A stretch of 64,000 nucleotides of DNA from an uncultured Chitinophaga sp. (GTDB taxonomy: Bacteria; Bacteroidota; Bacteroidia; Chitinophagales; Chitinophagaceae). This document shows positions 18,254 through 26,198 of the stretch, piece by piece. Under the pieces are notes generated by a model that saw only the letters and a program-made list of their open reading frames with translations, had not been told where the DNA came from and made no database searches. Position 1 is the first letter of the stretch; every line of letters starts with the position of its first letter. The position numbers were made by a program, and so were the translations under genes. The stretch spans positions 62,001 through 126,000 of the forward strand of contig NZ_CALEJS010000011.1 of assembly GCF_937898475.1 (NCBI RefSeq). The letters run 5' to 3'.

Positions 18254-20383
18254 TCACTCACCTACGATCAGCAGCTTCTGCGTAAGGGTTTCCTTTCCTG
18301 TATTGATGCGCAACAGGTATAAACCACCGGGCAGATGGTTGACAGAGATATTAACCCGGCCAGCGTCCATATTGATCAGCTGATGGGCAACCGCTTCACC
18401 GCCCGCGGTGAGGACCGTTAAATATCCTGTTCCCCGCAAAGCATCGCCAAACTGGATAGTGGCGGTATTGGTGGCAGGCTGGGGAAATACCTTTACCTGT
18501 TTTGACAGCTGGTATTTCGCGTCTGCCTGCCCATGTATCAGCGTGTCGTTTATTTTATCCATTGTGCGTAAGGAGGATGCTGTATCACTGATGATGATGT
18601 CATCAAAATACGTTTTGAAATTACCGGTTTCAGCGCCATGGTCGTAAGCGATCATGATCCGGTCTATGGTTTTTCCGTTCAGCCAGTGGCCGATATTGCA
18701 GACGATTCTTTGCCAGGTATTGACGGTACCATGACCTGCGCCGGGATGCATGGAAGTACCGTTCTGGTCTACTGCTCCTATATCCCGCAGGGTACTGCCG
18801 TCTGTCATGAGCAGATCTACCGTGGCATAACGGGAAAGGCTGTTGGTAGGGAATGTCCGGAAGCTTAGCCTGGTGTCGGCATTCACGGGGATGTCCACAT
18901 CAAACACCCGGAAGTAATAGTAAGAGCCACCCGTAGCGGCATTATCTGTACCGGATATACGAATGGAGGCATTGCCCAGGTGAGCGGTTTCCCCGCTTAC
19001 TACCCCGCAGAGAGGATTGCTTACATTCCGCGGTATGGAACTGGGGTCAGCGCTGTTGGTCCAGGTAGGTACGGCATCATAATCTGTTTCCACACTGGTA
19101 CGGAACCAGAGTGGCGCTGTTGAATACGGAATAGTGACATTGGCGGTAAGCGGCGCATCGCCCTTCAGTACTTTGGCCGCCTGACCGGTAAGCCGCAGGT
19201 AAAAGTCGCCGGAAAGGTATGTCCCATCTGCACTGCTGGTCAGGAAGTACTGGTTGTTGGGCACTGCAAAATAGCTGTCCGCCATTTTCATGATATTGGT
19301 AGCTTCATCATACTCATCAAACATGGCCACATAAGCCGTATTCATGCCCAGGCTTTTGATATTATACAGCTGCCGCCAGTAAAACGCGCCCTTGTTGCGG
19401 GGTATTTGGTTACGGTTACCGCCATTCCAGTTACTCCAGGAAAAACCGGAGAAGATCACCGGCTGATAATCGATGCCATTGGCATTACAATAGGCAAGAT
19501 CGGGCTGCAGCTGGTTGTTTTTAAAATCATCTGCTTCCGCATTGTTGACAAAGCGGCCAACAGACCAGGGCGAGAGCATGTCAAAAGCATTGTACACCTG
19601 GCTGTAACCGCTATAAGAATCATTGGTTTCCGTACGCCAGTACGTAGGCACCCCACCGATCACGTAATAGCCTTTTGCCTTTAACCAGTTGATGATAGCC
19701 AGGCTGGCGGCGGGTGCGTTCAGGCGGTGGTTAAACCCGAAGCCCCAGATACAGATCACGGGCTTGCCATCCTGGTGGGCGTAGTAAGGGCTGTTTACCA
19801 CCCTCAGGTCGTTTTCGATGTGCAGCCAGTCGTTCTTAAAAAAGGTAGTGTCGTCTGCCGCCATGTCATACATGATGTAGAAGATGCGCTGGTACTTCTC
19901 GGCAGCGCGGTGCAGGCGTACCGTGATGCTGTCGCGGCTGTCTTTAAACACACCATCGCGCGTCTCTCCTAAAAAGCGCTGAAGGGCCACGCCATCTATC
20001 CCCCACTGCTGCATCCATTTAAAATGCAGGTCGACCGTGGCAGCCGGATAGGAAGAGAACAAACGGGCCTGCCGGCCGTCATTGAGGTTCCCCAGGTTGG
20101 TTGGGAACATGACCCCGGAAGGATACTCCGTAATATCCGGGTAGGCTTCAAAAGTAACAGCCCCCGGTGCAGGACTGCCAGCAGGTGAGTTATAAGGCCC
20201 GGAGGACCAATGCCGCCAGCGGGCCACCGGCGAGCCATCACCATAGCAGTTAAACCAGCCCTGGTAACCGCAGATCACTTTACCGGTTACAGATTGTGCG
20301 GGCGGGGCCACCTGGGCATGTAAAAGAAAAGCACTGCCGCAGAACCGGACAGTGAACAATACAAAACGGGTTAATCTGTTCAT
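18254..20383 (-). CDS. secreted GH71/99-like glycoside hydrolase with T9SS type A signal
   Basis: The product has 709 residues from the ATG at 20383. An upstream in-frame ATG at 20419 would place 12 extra residues before the signal peptide and is less likely. After the signal peptide (MNRLTRFVLFTV...LLHAQ) the barrel starts VICGYQGWFNCYGDG and continues HWSSG, WGIDGVALQRF, VICIWGFGF, VIFSGFSWSNW and AMFDEYDEATNI. These are the landmarks of the GH71/99-like family, with acidic residues in the last motif as likely catalytic-site members. A carbohydrate-binding-like beta-sandwich (about 445-615) precedes a type A sorting domain (VKVFPQPATNTATI...LYLLRI). It is a paralogue of the gene at 4319-7378 but lacks the N-terminal module and the fascin repeats. 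It is exported to the cell surface or medium; the substrate is unknown. Confidence 0.86.
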   Translation of the reverse strand: MNRLTRFVLFTVRFCGSAFLLHAQVAPPAQSVTGKVICGYQGWFNCYGDGSPVARWRHWSSGPYNSPAGSPAPGAVTFEAYPDITEYPSGVMFPTNLGNLNDGRQARLFSSYPAATVDLHFKWMQQWGIDGVALQRFLGETRDGVFKDSRDSITVRLHRAAEKYQRIFYIMYDMAADDTTFFKNDWLHIENDLRVVNSPYYAHQDGKPVICIWGFGFNHRLNAPAASLAIINWLKAKGYYVIGGVPTYWRTETNDSYSGYSQVYNAFDMLSPWSVGRFVNNAEADDFKNNQLQPDLAYCNANGIDYQPVIFSGFSWSNWNGGNRNQIPRNKGAFYWRQLYNIKSLGMNTAYVAMFDEYDEATNIMKMADSYFAVPNNQYFLTSSADGTYLSGDFYLRLTGQAAKVLKGDAPLTANVTIPYSTAPLWFRTSVETDYDAVPTWTNSADPSSIPRNVSNPLCGVVSGETAHLGNASIRISGTDNAATGGSYYYFRVFDVDIPVNADTRLSFRTFPTNSLSRYATVDLLMTDGSTLRDIGAVDQNGTSMHPGAGHGTVNTWQRIVCNIGHWLNGKTIDRIMIAYDHGAETGNFKTYFDDIIISDTASSLRTMDKINDTLIHGQADAKYQLSKQVKVFPQPATNTATIQFGDALRGTGYLTVLTAGGEAVAHQLINMDAGRVNISVNHLPGGLYLLRINTGKETLTQKLLIVGE

Positions 20384-20497
20384 AGGACGTGGAAGTTTAA
20401 TGAGCCTGTAAGATAACATGAACAGCTCAACAGAAGAACTAATAAAGCACTAATTTCGCCATTACTACCAAACAAAATACCAGTGATAGCACCGCTG

Positions 20498-21058
20498 ATG
20501 GCCCATATCGGAAAGTTTTGCCAGCTGCCCCCTGAAAGATCAGGCATCATCGCCCCCTTCTTTGAACACCGGGTTTATAAAAAGAAGGCCTCCTTACTGG
20601 ACGAAGGCCAGCGCTGCTATGAGAAATTCTTCATCCTTAAAGGCTGTGTACACATTTGCTACCTGAAGCAGAACGGGGTGGAGCAAACCATCGACTTTGC
20701 CCTCGAGAACTGGTGGATTTCAGATTTCATGGCCTTCCCCAACGGCGCACCGGCGCAGTTTTCCATCCGCGCAGTAGAAAATACAGAAGTACTATGTATC
20801 TCTGCAGACAGTCAGCGGGCGCTGCTGAACGAAGTGCCTGAAATGCATGCATATTTCCACCTGGTATTCCAGAAAGCCTATGCTGCCTCCCAGGTTAGAA
20901 TGAAGCTGCTGTACGAGCTTCCGAAGGAAGAATTGTATCGTCATTTTCACCAGCATTTTCCCGGCTTTATCCAACGCGTTCCCCAATACCTGCTGGCCTC
21001 TTTTCTCGGCTTTACCCCCGAATACCTGAGCGAAATACGGAGGAAATATCTTTCTTAA
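20498..21058 (+). CDS. Crp/Fnr family transcriptional regulator
   Basis: The product has 186 residues from the ATG at 20498; a GTG at 20483 is also in frame. Residues 15-115 form the cyclic-nucleotide-binding-type beta barrel (LLDEGQRCYEKFFILKGCVHICY, TIDFALENWW). The C-terminal winged helix ends in YLLASFLGFTPEYLSEIRRK, the usual recognition helix of the Bacteroidota Crp branch. The canonical cAMP-binding Arg-Ser pair is not evident, so the ligand is unknown. It is followed by an AhpD-like gene on the same strand, a common pairing that suggests the regulator controls that gene. Confidence 0.88.
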   Translation: MAHIGKFCQLPPERSGIIAPFFEHRVYKKKASLLDEGQRCYEKFFILKGCVHICYLKQNGVEQTIDFALENWWISDFMAFPNGAPAQFSIRAVENTEVLCISADSQRALLNEVPEMHAYFHLVFQKAYAASQVRMKLLYELPKEELYRHFHQHFPGFIQRVPQYLLASFLGFTPEYLSEIRRKYLS

Positions 21059-21121
21059 ACCAGTTTAAGCGACAGGACCCTATTTCGATGCAACTTGCAG
21101 CGTAAATAAAATCATATAATC

Positions 21122-21571
21122 ATGGTCAAGTCAATTAAACATCGCCTGGACGTCTGGAAAGAAGAACCCTTGTACTGGGATATGATAGGGGGAATAGATA
21201 AACGCCTGGCAGCTTCTACCGTACCCCGCAGCCTGCTGGAACTGATCAAGATCCGCACTTCACAGGTTAATAAATGTGTCTATTGTATCGCATACCACAC
21301 ACAGGACGCCCTGCAACGTGGTGAAACACCTAACAGGATCTTTGCCCTTGCCGCCTGGCATGAAAGCCCGCTTTTCAGCGACAGTGAGAAAGCTGCGTTG
21401 CAGGTGGCCGATGAGATCACGCATATTTCCGTGCATGGTGTGGAAGATGCAGCATATGAAAAGCTGAAGGCACATTTCAACACCAGGGAAATAGCAGATA
21501 TTATTGTATGTGCCTGTTATATTAATTTCCTGAACCGCGTAGGTATTTCAACGAAAACAATACCGGTTTAA
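21122..21571 (+). CDS. carboxymuconolactone decarboxylase/AhpD-like protein
   Basis: The 149-residue product is of normal length. The redox motif is complete: Cys52-Val-Tyr-Cys55 with His59 (CVYCIAYH), as in AhpD-type alkylhydroperoxidases. The ERGET-like RGETPNRIFAL and the helical C-terminus agree with the family. It probably reduces peroxides or detoxifies organic hydroperoxides in the cytoplasm. It lies 63 bp downstream of the Crp/Fnr gene. Confidence 0.88.
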   Translation: MVKSIKHRLDVWKEEPLYWDMIGGIDKRLAASTVPRSLLELIKIRTSQVNKCVYCIAYHTQDALQRGETPNRIFALAAWHESPLFSDSEKAALQVADEITHISVHGVEDAAYEKLKAHFNTREIADIIVCACYINFLNRVGISTKTIPV

Positions 21572-21596
21572 CGGCGCACCGGCTGTTTTTTCCCGT

Positions 21597-21967
21597 TTGT
21601 CACGAAATATACAGGATACCAGCCAGTTTGTGTGGATAGGGCTCTATGAACCTTCAGAAGCATTACTTGAACGGGTACAAAAGGAGTTCTGCCTGCATGA
21701 CCTGGCGGTGGAAGATGCCCACAAGGCACACCAGCGACCCAAGATAGCGCTGTATGGCGATTCCCTGTTTATAGTGATGCGCACCGCTCAAATAAACAGG
21801 GAACGTTCCATTGAATCTGGAGAAACGCCATGGTGGCCGGCTTCTATGGCATGAACTTTAAATTTATGCCGGAGCTGGAATGGCACTGGGGTTACCCGCT
21901 GGTGGTGGTATCTACCCTTACCATCTGTGTGGTGGTTTACTATTACTTCCGGCGTTCGGGCTGGTTG
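21597..21967 (+). pseudogene. corA: corA-type Mg2+/Co2+ transporter relic
   Basis: Two CorA pieces lie in different frames. 21597-about 21795 encodes FVWIGLYEPSEALLERVQKEF...LHDLAVEDAHKAHQRPKI...LFIVMRTAQ, which is the N-terminal cytoplasmic domain without its first 35 or so residues. 21830-21967 encodes GFYGMNFKFMPELEW and a hydrophobic helix ending FRRSGWL, the C-terminal pore with the signature Gly-Met-Asn. The roughly 180 residues that normally lie between (rest of the funnel, long helix and first membrane helix) are missing, and the usual stop after GWL has become a CAA codon. The gene is therefore dead by 5' truncation plus internal deletion with frame change. Confidence 0.85.
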
Positions 21968-22007
21968 CAATACAAACATTTACCTATATTAGTGCCAACA
22001 CTGGCAC
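21965..22007 (+). promoter_or_regulatory. promoter and palindromic operator of the XRE/DUF4870 gene
   Basis: TTG at 21965-21967 and TATATTAG at 21985-21992 approximate the Bacteroidota promoter, with a 17-base spacer and one or two mismatches. They are followed at once by a perfect palindrome GTGCCA-ACAC-TGGCAC (21992-22007), which ends one base before the ATG at 22009. A palindrome between the -7 box and the start codon of an HTH gene is the usual place for an autoregulatory operator. The -33 part lies in the last codons of the dead corA. Confidence 0.45.
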
Positions 22008-22008
22008 A

Positions 22009-22572
22009 ATGGAACTCTCCCAACGGATCATATCAGCAAGACAACAAAAGGGCCTCACACAGGAAGAGCTGGCGGAGCGGTCCGGACTTTCCATCCGAAC
22101 CGTTCAAAGGATTGAAAGCGGCGAAAGTGTTCCGCGGAGCTTTACCCTGAAGGCGCTGGCAGGCGCCCTGGAACAATCTTATGAGCAACTGACCGTAAAA
22201 GAGACCCCGACGCCGGATCATCCCGCTCCGGATGCCCGGCATTTTCTGCTGTTATTCAACCTCTCCTGTTTTGCCTGTATTATAATACCCTGGGGGCATT
22301 TCCTGGTTCCCTACTATCTGCTGAAAAAACGCAGCCAGCTGGATGAACATGCTATGCAGCGGGGCAGAAAGATTGTTCGCCAGCAGGTGTACTGGGTGAT
22401 TACCCTGCACTTGCTGCTGCTGTTAACGTTTGCATATAATTTTTTCCAGGTATCCATTTTTCATCAACCGCAGTACTTCGCACATTATTTATGGCCGGTG
22501 TTTATCATGTACTTCCTGAATGCCGCCCTTATCCTGGTCAATGCCCTGCTGATCAGGAAGGAATTTAACTGA
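22009..22572 (+). CDS. XRE-family regulator with C-terminal DUF4870-like membrane domain
   Basis: The product has 187 residues. The open frame extends upstream to 21880, but that part reads through corA debris, and the HTH domain begins exactly at the ATG at 22009 (MELSQRIISARQQKGLTQEELAERSGLSIRTVQRIESG). Residues 5-60 are a classic Cro/C1 helix-turn-helix. Residues about 80-187 contain three or four hydrophobic helices with the DUF4870 signature WGHFLVPYYLLKKRS and GRKIVRQQV. It is probably a membrane-anchored transcription regulator, likely autoregulated through the palindrome upstream. Such HTH-DUF4870 fusions are common in Bacteroidota; the signal is unknown. Confidence 0.85.
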   Translation: MELSQRIISARQQKGLTQEELAERSGLSIRTVQRIESGESVPRSFTLKALAGALEQSYEQLTVKETPTPDHPAPDARHFLLLFNLSCFACIIIPWGHFLVPYYLLKKRSQLDEHAMQRGRKIVRQQVYWVITLHLLLLLTFAYNFFQVSIFHQPQYFAHYLWPVFIMYFLNAALILVNALLIRKEFN

Positions 22573-22607
22573 TTGATTTTCATTTATTGTCGTAGAAATG
22601 TCGTAAG

Positions 22608-22678
22608 AATGACGGCATATTAAACCCGTTCTGCGGTATAGCTTTACAGCACATTTTAAAAAAAGCGATGCCGTCATT
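22608..22678 (+). promoter_or_regulatory. inverted repeat covering the start codon of the retropepsin-like gene
   Basis: AATGACGGCAT at 22608-22618 pairs perfectly with ATGCCGTCATT at 22668-22678. The right arm is the first 11 bases of the coding sequence. A hairpin with a 49-base loop would hide the start codon. A random match of this length somewhere in 64 kb is possible. Confidence 0.3.
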
Positions 22679-23630
22679 ATTCAAAGTAAGATCCATCTTT
22701 ATCCTTCCGGTGCTCCTGTTCCAAAGCTGGTGTTCCCTGGCGCAGGATACAACTACCAGCCAGCTGATCCTGCCCGGAGAAGCATTTGAAGTTCCCTTTA
22801 TATGGAAAGGAGACAGTATTAATGGTCAATGGGAGCAGCATGCCGCTATGCTGGTTCCTGTAAAACTGGAGGGTTGTCCTAAACAGTTCTATATGCAATT
22901 TGATTTGGGCGCCCCGTATTCCGTGTTTTACAGTAATAAGCTGGCAGCCATTAACAGCCGTCATCCGTTAGGGATGCAGCTGTCAGATTCCGCGCTTATA
23001 CAACAGCCGTTTAGTTTCACAGCCGGGAAGACCCGGATACAAGCCCGCAGGATGGCTCTCAAACAATTGGGAACCGGCCGGATAAACTGGGAGAAAAATG
23101 CCGTTGAGATCATCGGCACCCTGGGCGCAGATTTTATCGGGACGCATACATTCGTGATCGATTATCCCGGGAAAACCATCACTGCCGGCTACAGCATTGC
23201 TGAACGGCCAGGCCTGACGCTTAGTGATTTTATATACACTAACCGGAGTATTCTGCTACCCGCTTTCATAAGAGGGAAGAAAACATTGCTATTCTTCGAT
23301 TCCGGCTCCAGTGCCTTTGAATTGCTGACAAATAAGGAGACGGCCAATATGTTAGCTGTTCCCGGGTCACAACCAGTGAGCTATCCCGTAACCTCCTGGG
23401 GCAAGGTGCTGACTGCCACCAGCTATATATCTGCAGACAGCATAGAGATCGCCGCTGTTAAAATACCCCTGAACAGGGCAAGTTATATTGAAGGCGCCAG
23501 CGATGCCCAGGTAAACGGGATGATGAAAATGGGCATCGGAGGGATGACGGGGAATAAGTTGTTCCTGCAGTCGGTATTGTTGCTGGATTTACAGCATAAA
23601 CGGTTTGGTATTTTAAACGGTGGGCATTAA
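22668..23630 (+). CDS. secreted retropepsin-like aspartyl protease family protein
   Basis: The 320-residue product has an N-terminal hydrophobic segment and a likely signal peptide cut after SLAQ (about residue 26). Two half-domains are seen. The first has YMQFDLGAPYSVFY (Asp79, D-L-G-A instead of D-[ST]-G), followed by EIIGTLGADFIGTH. The second has LLFFDSGSSAFELL (Asp211, a standard D-S-G-S). This is the arrangement of Bacteroidota retropepsin-like or clan AA proteins. The altered first site may mean weak or lost protease activity, and the protein could instead bind peptides. It is periplasmic or surface-attached. No operon partner is evident. Confidence 0.75.
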   Translation: MPSLFKVRSIFILPVLLFQSWCSLAQDTTTSQLILPGEAFEVPFIWKGDSINGQWEQHAAMLVPVKLEGCPKQFYMQFDLGAPYSVFYSNKLAAINSRHPLGMQLSDSALIQQPFSFTAGKTRIQARRMALKQLGTGRINWEKNAVEIIGTLGADFIGTHTFVIDYPGKTITAGYSIAERPGLTLSDFIYTNRSILLPAFIRGKKTLLFFDSGSSAFELLTNKETANMLAVPGSQPVSYPVTSWGKVLTATSYISADSIEIAAVKIPLNRASYIEGASDAQVNGMMKMGIGGMTGNKLFLQSVLLLDLQHKRFGILNGGH

Positions 23631-23723
23631 GCCCCAGGTCATAGGGCATGCTATGGCCGGGATGACTGCCCTTGTATTTCTAACCTTTGATGGTTAAATT
23701 GTAGACTACAACCGTGAAACAGT

Positions 23724-24386
23724 ATGGATAAACCCAGGTACCAGAAGACCCTGACAGCTATTCTTTTGATTGCATTTTTTGTTTTATTTCCTCATTTTGT
23801 TCCGCTGCCTTTTTTCTCTTATGCGATTGTATGCTTTGCTGTGTTGATGATCTACCTGAAAAAGAGAAATAAATCACTGGCTGATCTCGGCTTTAAATGG
23901 AAAGCGCTGTCTGTTCATACTTTTATTGCAGGCTTACTCTCAGCCATCATCTGGATGGCCTTCATAAAATTGATCTACTTTCCATTCATTAATTATTTCT
24001 TCAAAGACTACATCCAGGCATACACGGAATATGACTTTATCAAACATAATTTTACAAACCTGCTGATTATCATCGTTGCGGCCTGGATCGTAGGTGGATG
24101 CTATGAGGAAATTATTTTCAGAGGATTTATTCTGAGAACTACACAGGGATGGTTTGTAAGGTCTGCATCATCATTCTGGCTGGCGGGATTATTGACAAGC
24201 GTGCTATTTGGCTTATATCACTGGCAACAAGGCGTATTTGGTGTCGTTCCGGCTACGCTCGGCGCTTTGTACTGGACGTACCTGCTTAAACGATATGATG
24301 GCAACCTATGGTATCCTATGATTTCACATGCGCTGTATGATACCATTGCTTTGACAATGATCTACCTGGATGTATTGCATAACTAA
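23724..24386 (+). CDS. CPBP-family intramembrane glutamic endopeptidase
   Basis: The 220-residue protein has about seven membrane helices and all three catalytic motifs of the CAAX/Abi (CPBP) family. These are Glu128-Glu129 in CYEEIIFRGFILR, His166 in LFGLYHWQQG, and His202 in SHALYDT. Members cleave substrates inside the membrane; in bacteria they have been linked to peptide processing and immunity, but no peptide gene lies nearby. Its 3' end is five bases from the end of the convergent hydrolase gene. Confidence 0.88.
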   Translation: MDKPRYQKTLTAILLIAFFVLFPHFVPLPFFSYAIVCFAVLMIYLKKRNKSLADLGFKWKALSVHTFIAGLLSAIIWMAFIKLIYFPFINYFFKDYIQAYTEYDFIKHNFTNLLIIIVAAWIVGGCYEEIIFRGFILRTTQGWFVRSASSFWLAGLLTSVLFGLYHWQQGVFGVVPATLGALYWTYLLKRYDGNLWYPMISHALYDTIALTMIYLDVLHN

Positions 24387-24391
24387 AATGT

Positions 24392-25513
24392 TTACTGTAC
24401 TCCCTTCCACCATGCTTCAAACACCTGTTGATCATCCTGCAGATCTACCAGCTGGCCTATCATTGGAGTAGCCAGCGGAATGTCTGCAATGGCGTTTATC
24501 CTTTCCAGGGGTTCATCCCAGGGATGATTGCCCAGTGTAAACTTGGAGGAGTGCACCGGTAACAATCTTTTTGCCTGGAGGTCTTTAGCAGCCTGCAGCA
24601 CTTCTTCCGGCTGCATGTGGATGTACTTCCATGCAAGGTCGTACTGGCCATTTTCCAGGATGGCAAAATCTATCGGGCCGAACTTATTTCCTATCTCAGC
24701 GAAGTGCGTGTCATAGCCGCTATCTCCTCCTATATAGATCTTCATAGCTGGCGTTTGTAATATATACGACTGCCAGAGTGTATTATTACGTACAAAGGTT
24801 CTGCCGGAGAAATGCCGGGTAGGGGCTGTGTGTACAAGGAAGCCATCTCCCAGGTCCACATCCTGCCACCAATCAGTTTCTATGATCTGGGCTGGTGTAT
24901 AGCCCCATCTTTCCAGGTGCCCACCTACCCCTAGTCCGCAGATCACTTTACCTACTTTTCCTTTTAACGCCGACATCGTTTTATAATCCAGGTGATCGTA
25001 GTGATCATGCGAAATAAACAGGTAATCTATTGGCGGAAAATCCTCAACAGTATAAATATCAGCGCCTTTAAAGGCCTTTGTCCCCCCGGGTAATGGTGAT
25101 GCGCTGCCTGAAAACACCGGATCAACCAGGAAACGCTTCCCTCCTGCCTGTATAAAATAAGATGAGTGGCCAAACCATACCAGTATATCCTGCTGCGGTG
25201 CAAGTGTCAACAGATTAGTCTTTACGGAAGGCAACGAATCTACCGGGCGGGCCCGCAGGCGTTTTTTAAATATAAAATCATAAAGCACGCCGGTCATACT
25301 ATGTCCTTCTGAAAGTGACGGTGTATGATGAAGGTTCCGGAACTGCCCATCTTTATAATGAGGTGATTGTTTGATCAATTCCAATCTCTTTCCTGAAGGC
25401 TTTTCCCCGAATAACGGATGTCTCATATATATTAATACAGTGATTGTGAATAACACAAGTATGACGAGTGTTATTGTCAGGCATTTGATGATGATCCTGA
25501 TAAATTTCTTCAT
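24392..25513 (-). CDS. membrane-anchored MBL-fold metallo-hydrolase (NAPE-PLD/UlaG-like)
   Basis: The 373-residue product begins with one membrane helix (residues 5-29). The metallo-beta-lactamase fold is complete: His169-x-His171-x-Asp173-His174 (SHDHYDHLD), an upstream FGHSSYFIQAGGKRFLVDPVFS, IYIGGDSGY for the bridging Asp, and LLPVHSSKFTLGNH near the end for the last His. This is the layout of the NAPE-phospholipase D/YfiZ-like branch of MBL hydrolases. It could be a phospholipase-type or phosphodiester hydrolase facing the periplasm; the substrate is unknown. Confidence 0.87.
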   Translation of the reverse strand: MKKFIRIIIKCLTITLVILVLFTITVLIYMRHPLFGEKPSGKRLELIKQSPHYKDGQFRNLHHTPSLSEGHSMTGVLYDFIFKKRLRARPVDSLPSVKTNLLTLAPQQDILVWFGHSSYFIQAGGKRFLVDPVFSGSASPLPGGTKAFKGADIYTVEDFPPIDYLFISHDHYDHLDYKTMSALKGKVGKVICGLGVGGHLERWGYTPAQIIETDWWQDVDLGDGFLVHTAPTRHFSGRTFVRNNTLWQSYILQTPAMKIYIGGDSGYDTHFAEIGNKFGPIDFAILENGQYDLAWKYIHMQPEEVLQAAKDLQAKRLLPVHSSKFTLGNHPWDEPLERINAIADIPLATPMIGQLVDLQDDQQVFEAWWKGVQ

Positions 25514-25573
25514 ACAGGTATGTTGACGGCTGAGGCGGGGGAATATTTTAAGGGATGGAAAAAATATTATTTA

Positions 25574-26011
25574 TTACTTACCAATATCCTCGTTCCAAAG
25601 TTCCGGACGGCTTTGAATGAACTGTTGCATCATCTCAATACATTCCCTGCTGTTTTGAACAGTGACCTCAACATTGTGAGCCTTCAGCAGACCTTCGGCG
25701 CCCATGAATGTCTGGTTTTCACCGATCACCACCCGGGGAATGCCATACAGCAATATAGCACCCGTACACATGGGACAGGGAGATAATGTGGTGTACATTG
25801 TACAATCTTTATACGTTGCAGCTGTAAGTCTGCCTGCATTTTCGAGTGCGTCCATTTCTGCGTGGAGGACAACGCTGTTTTGCTGGACACGCCGGTTATG
25901 TCCGCGTCCGATGATGTTTCCGTTGTGCACCAGTACGGCACCTATGGGGATGCCACCCTCTTTAAGGCCGGTTAATGCTTCCCGGATGGCGGCGGTCATG
26001 AAATCGGGCAT
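25574..26011 (-). CDS. cytosine deaminase, yeast Fcy1-like
   Basis: The product has 145 residues from the ATG at 26011; the frame is open up to 26062 but that part lies in a repeat array. Zinc ligands are His50, Cys79 and Cys82, with Glu52 as proton shuttle (HAEMD and SPCPMC). The detail that separates it from tRNA or guanine deaminases is the rest: YTTLSPCPMCTGAILLYGIPRVVIGEN, an E-x-LL-x-x-x-x-VEV segment and a C-terminal IQSRPELWNEDIGK. From memory these closely follow the yeast cytosine deaminase Fcy1. The reaction would be cytosine to uracil plus ammonia (pyrimidine salvage). It is cytoplasmic and stands alone. Confidence 0.8.
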   Translation of the reverse strand: MPDFMTAAIREALTGLKEGGIPIGAVLVHNGNIIGRGHNRRVQQNSVVLHAEMDALENAGRLTAATYKDCTMYTTLSPCPMCTGAILLYGIPRVVIGENQTFMGAEGLLKAHNVEVTVQNSRECIEMMQQFIQSRPELWNEDIGK

Positions 26012-26049
26012 AAGAAAAGAGATTTGGGTGTTTAGCGAAGCTAGTGATT

Positions 26050-26176
26050 TAAAGCTCACCATGTTGCCGGGTAGAGCTCAAAAATGCCGTTTTTTAAGCT
26101 TGAATTGGGGGTTAATTGAGCTGCAAACCAGTTTAAGCTCACTTTAAGTCAAAATAAAGCTCATTTTAGCTCATTC
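26050..26176. repeat. 22-bp-phased AGCT(CA) box array
   Basis: AGCT occurs seven times, at 26053, 26075, 26097, 26119, 26136, 26158 and 26168. The spacings are 22, 22, 22, 17, 22 and 10 bases. Five copies read AGCTCA, and most are preceded by T-[TA]-[AG]-A. The array fills the gap between the deaminase (-) and the Fic relic (+). It may be a decayed tandem repeat or a phased set of binding sites; I do not recognise it. Confidence 0.6.
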
Positions 26177-26198
26177 ATTCCGGGCGGTAGATTCCACT

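Noticed and set aside
21880..22008. Longer start for the XRE/DUF4870 protein
   Set aside because: The extra 43 residues read corA debris in a wrong frame, and a promoter plus palindrome lie inside them.
21830..22150. A 106-residue membrane protein starting with the GMN motif
   Set aside because: It is the C-terminal CorA pore read through its lost stop into the next gene's promoter and HTH coding region in a wrong frame.
26012..26062. Extended N-terminus of the cytosine deaminase
   Set aside because: The added 17 residues come from the repeat-array side, and the family starts at the ATG at 26011.
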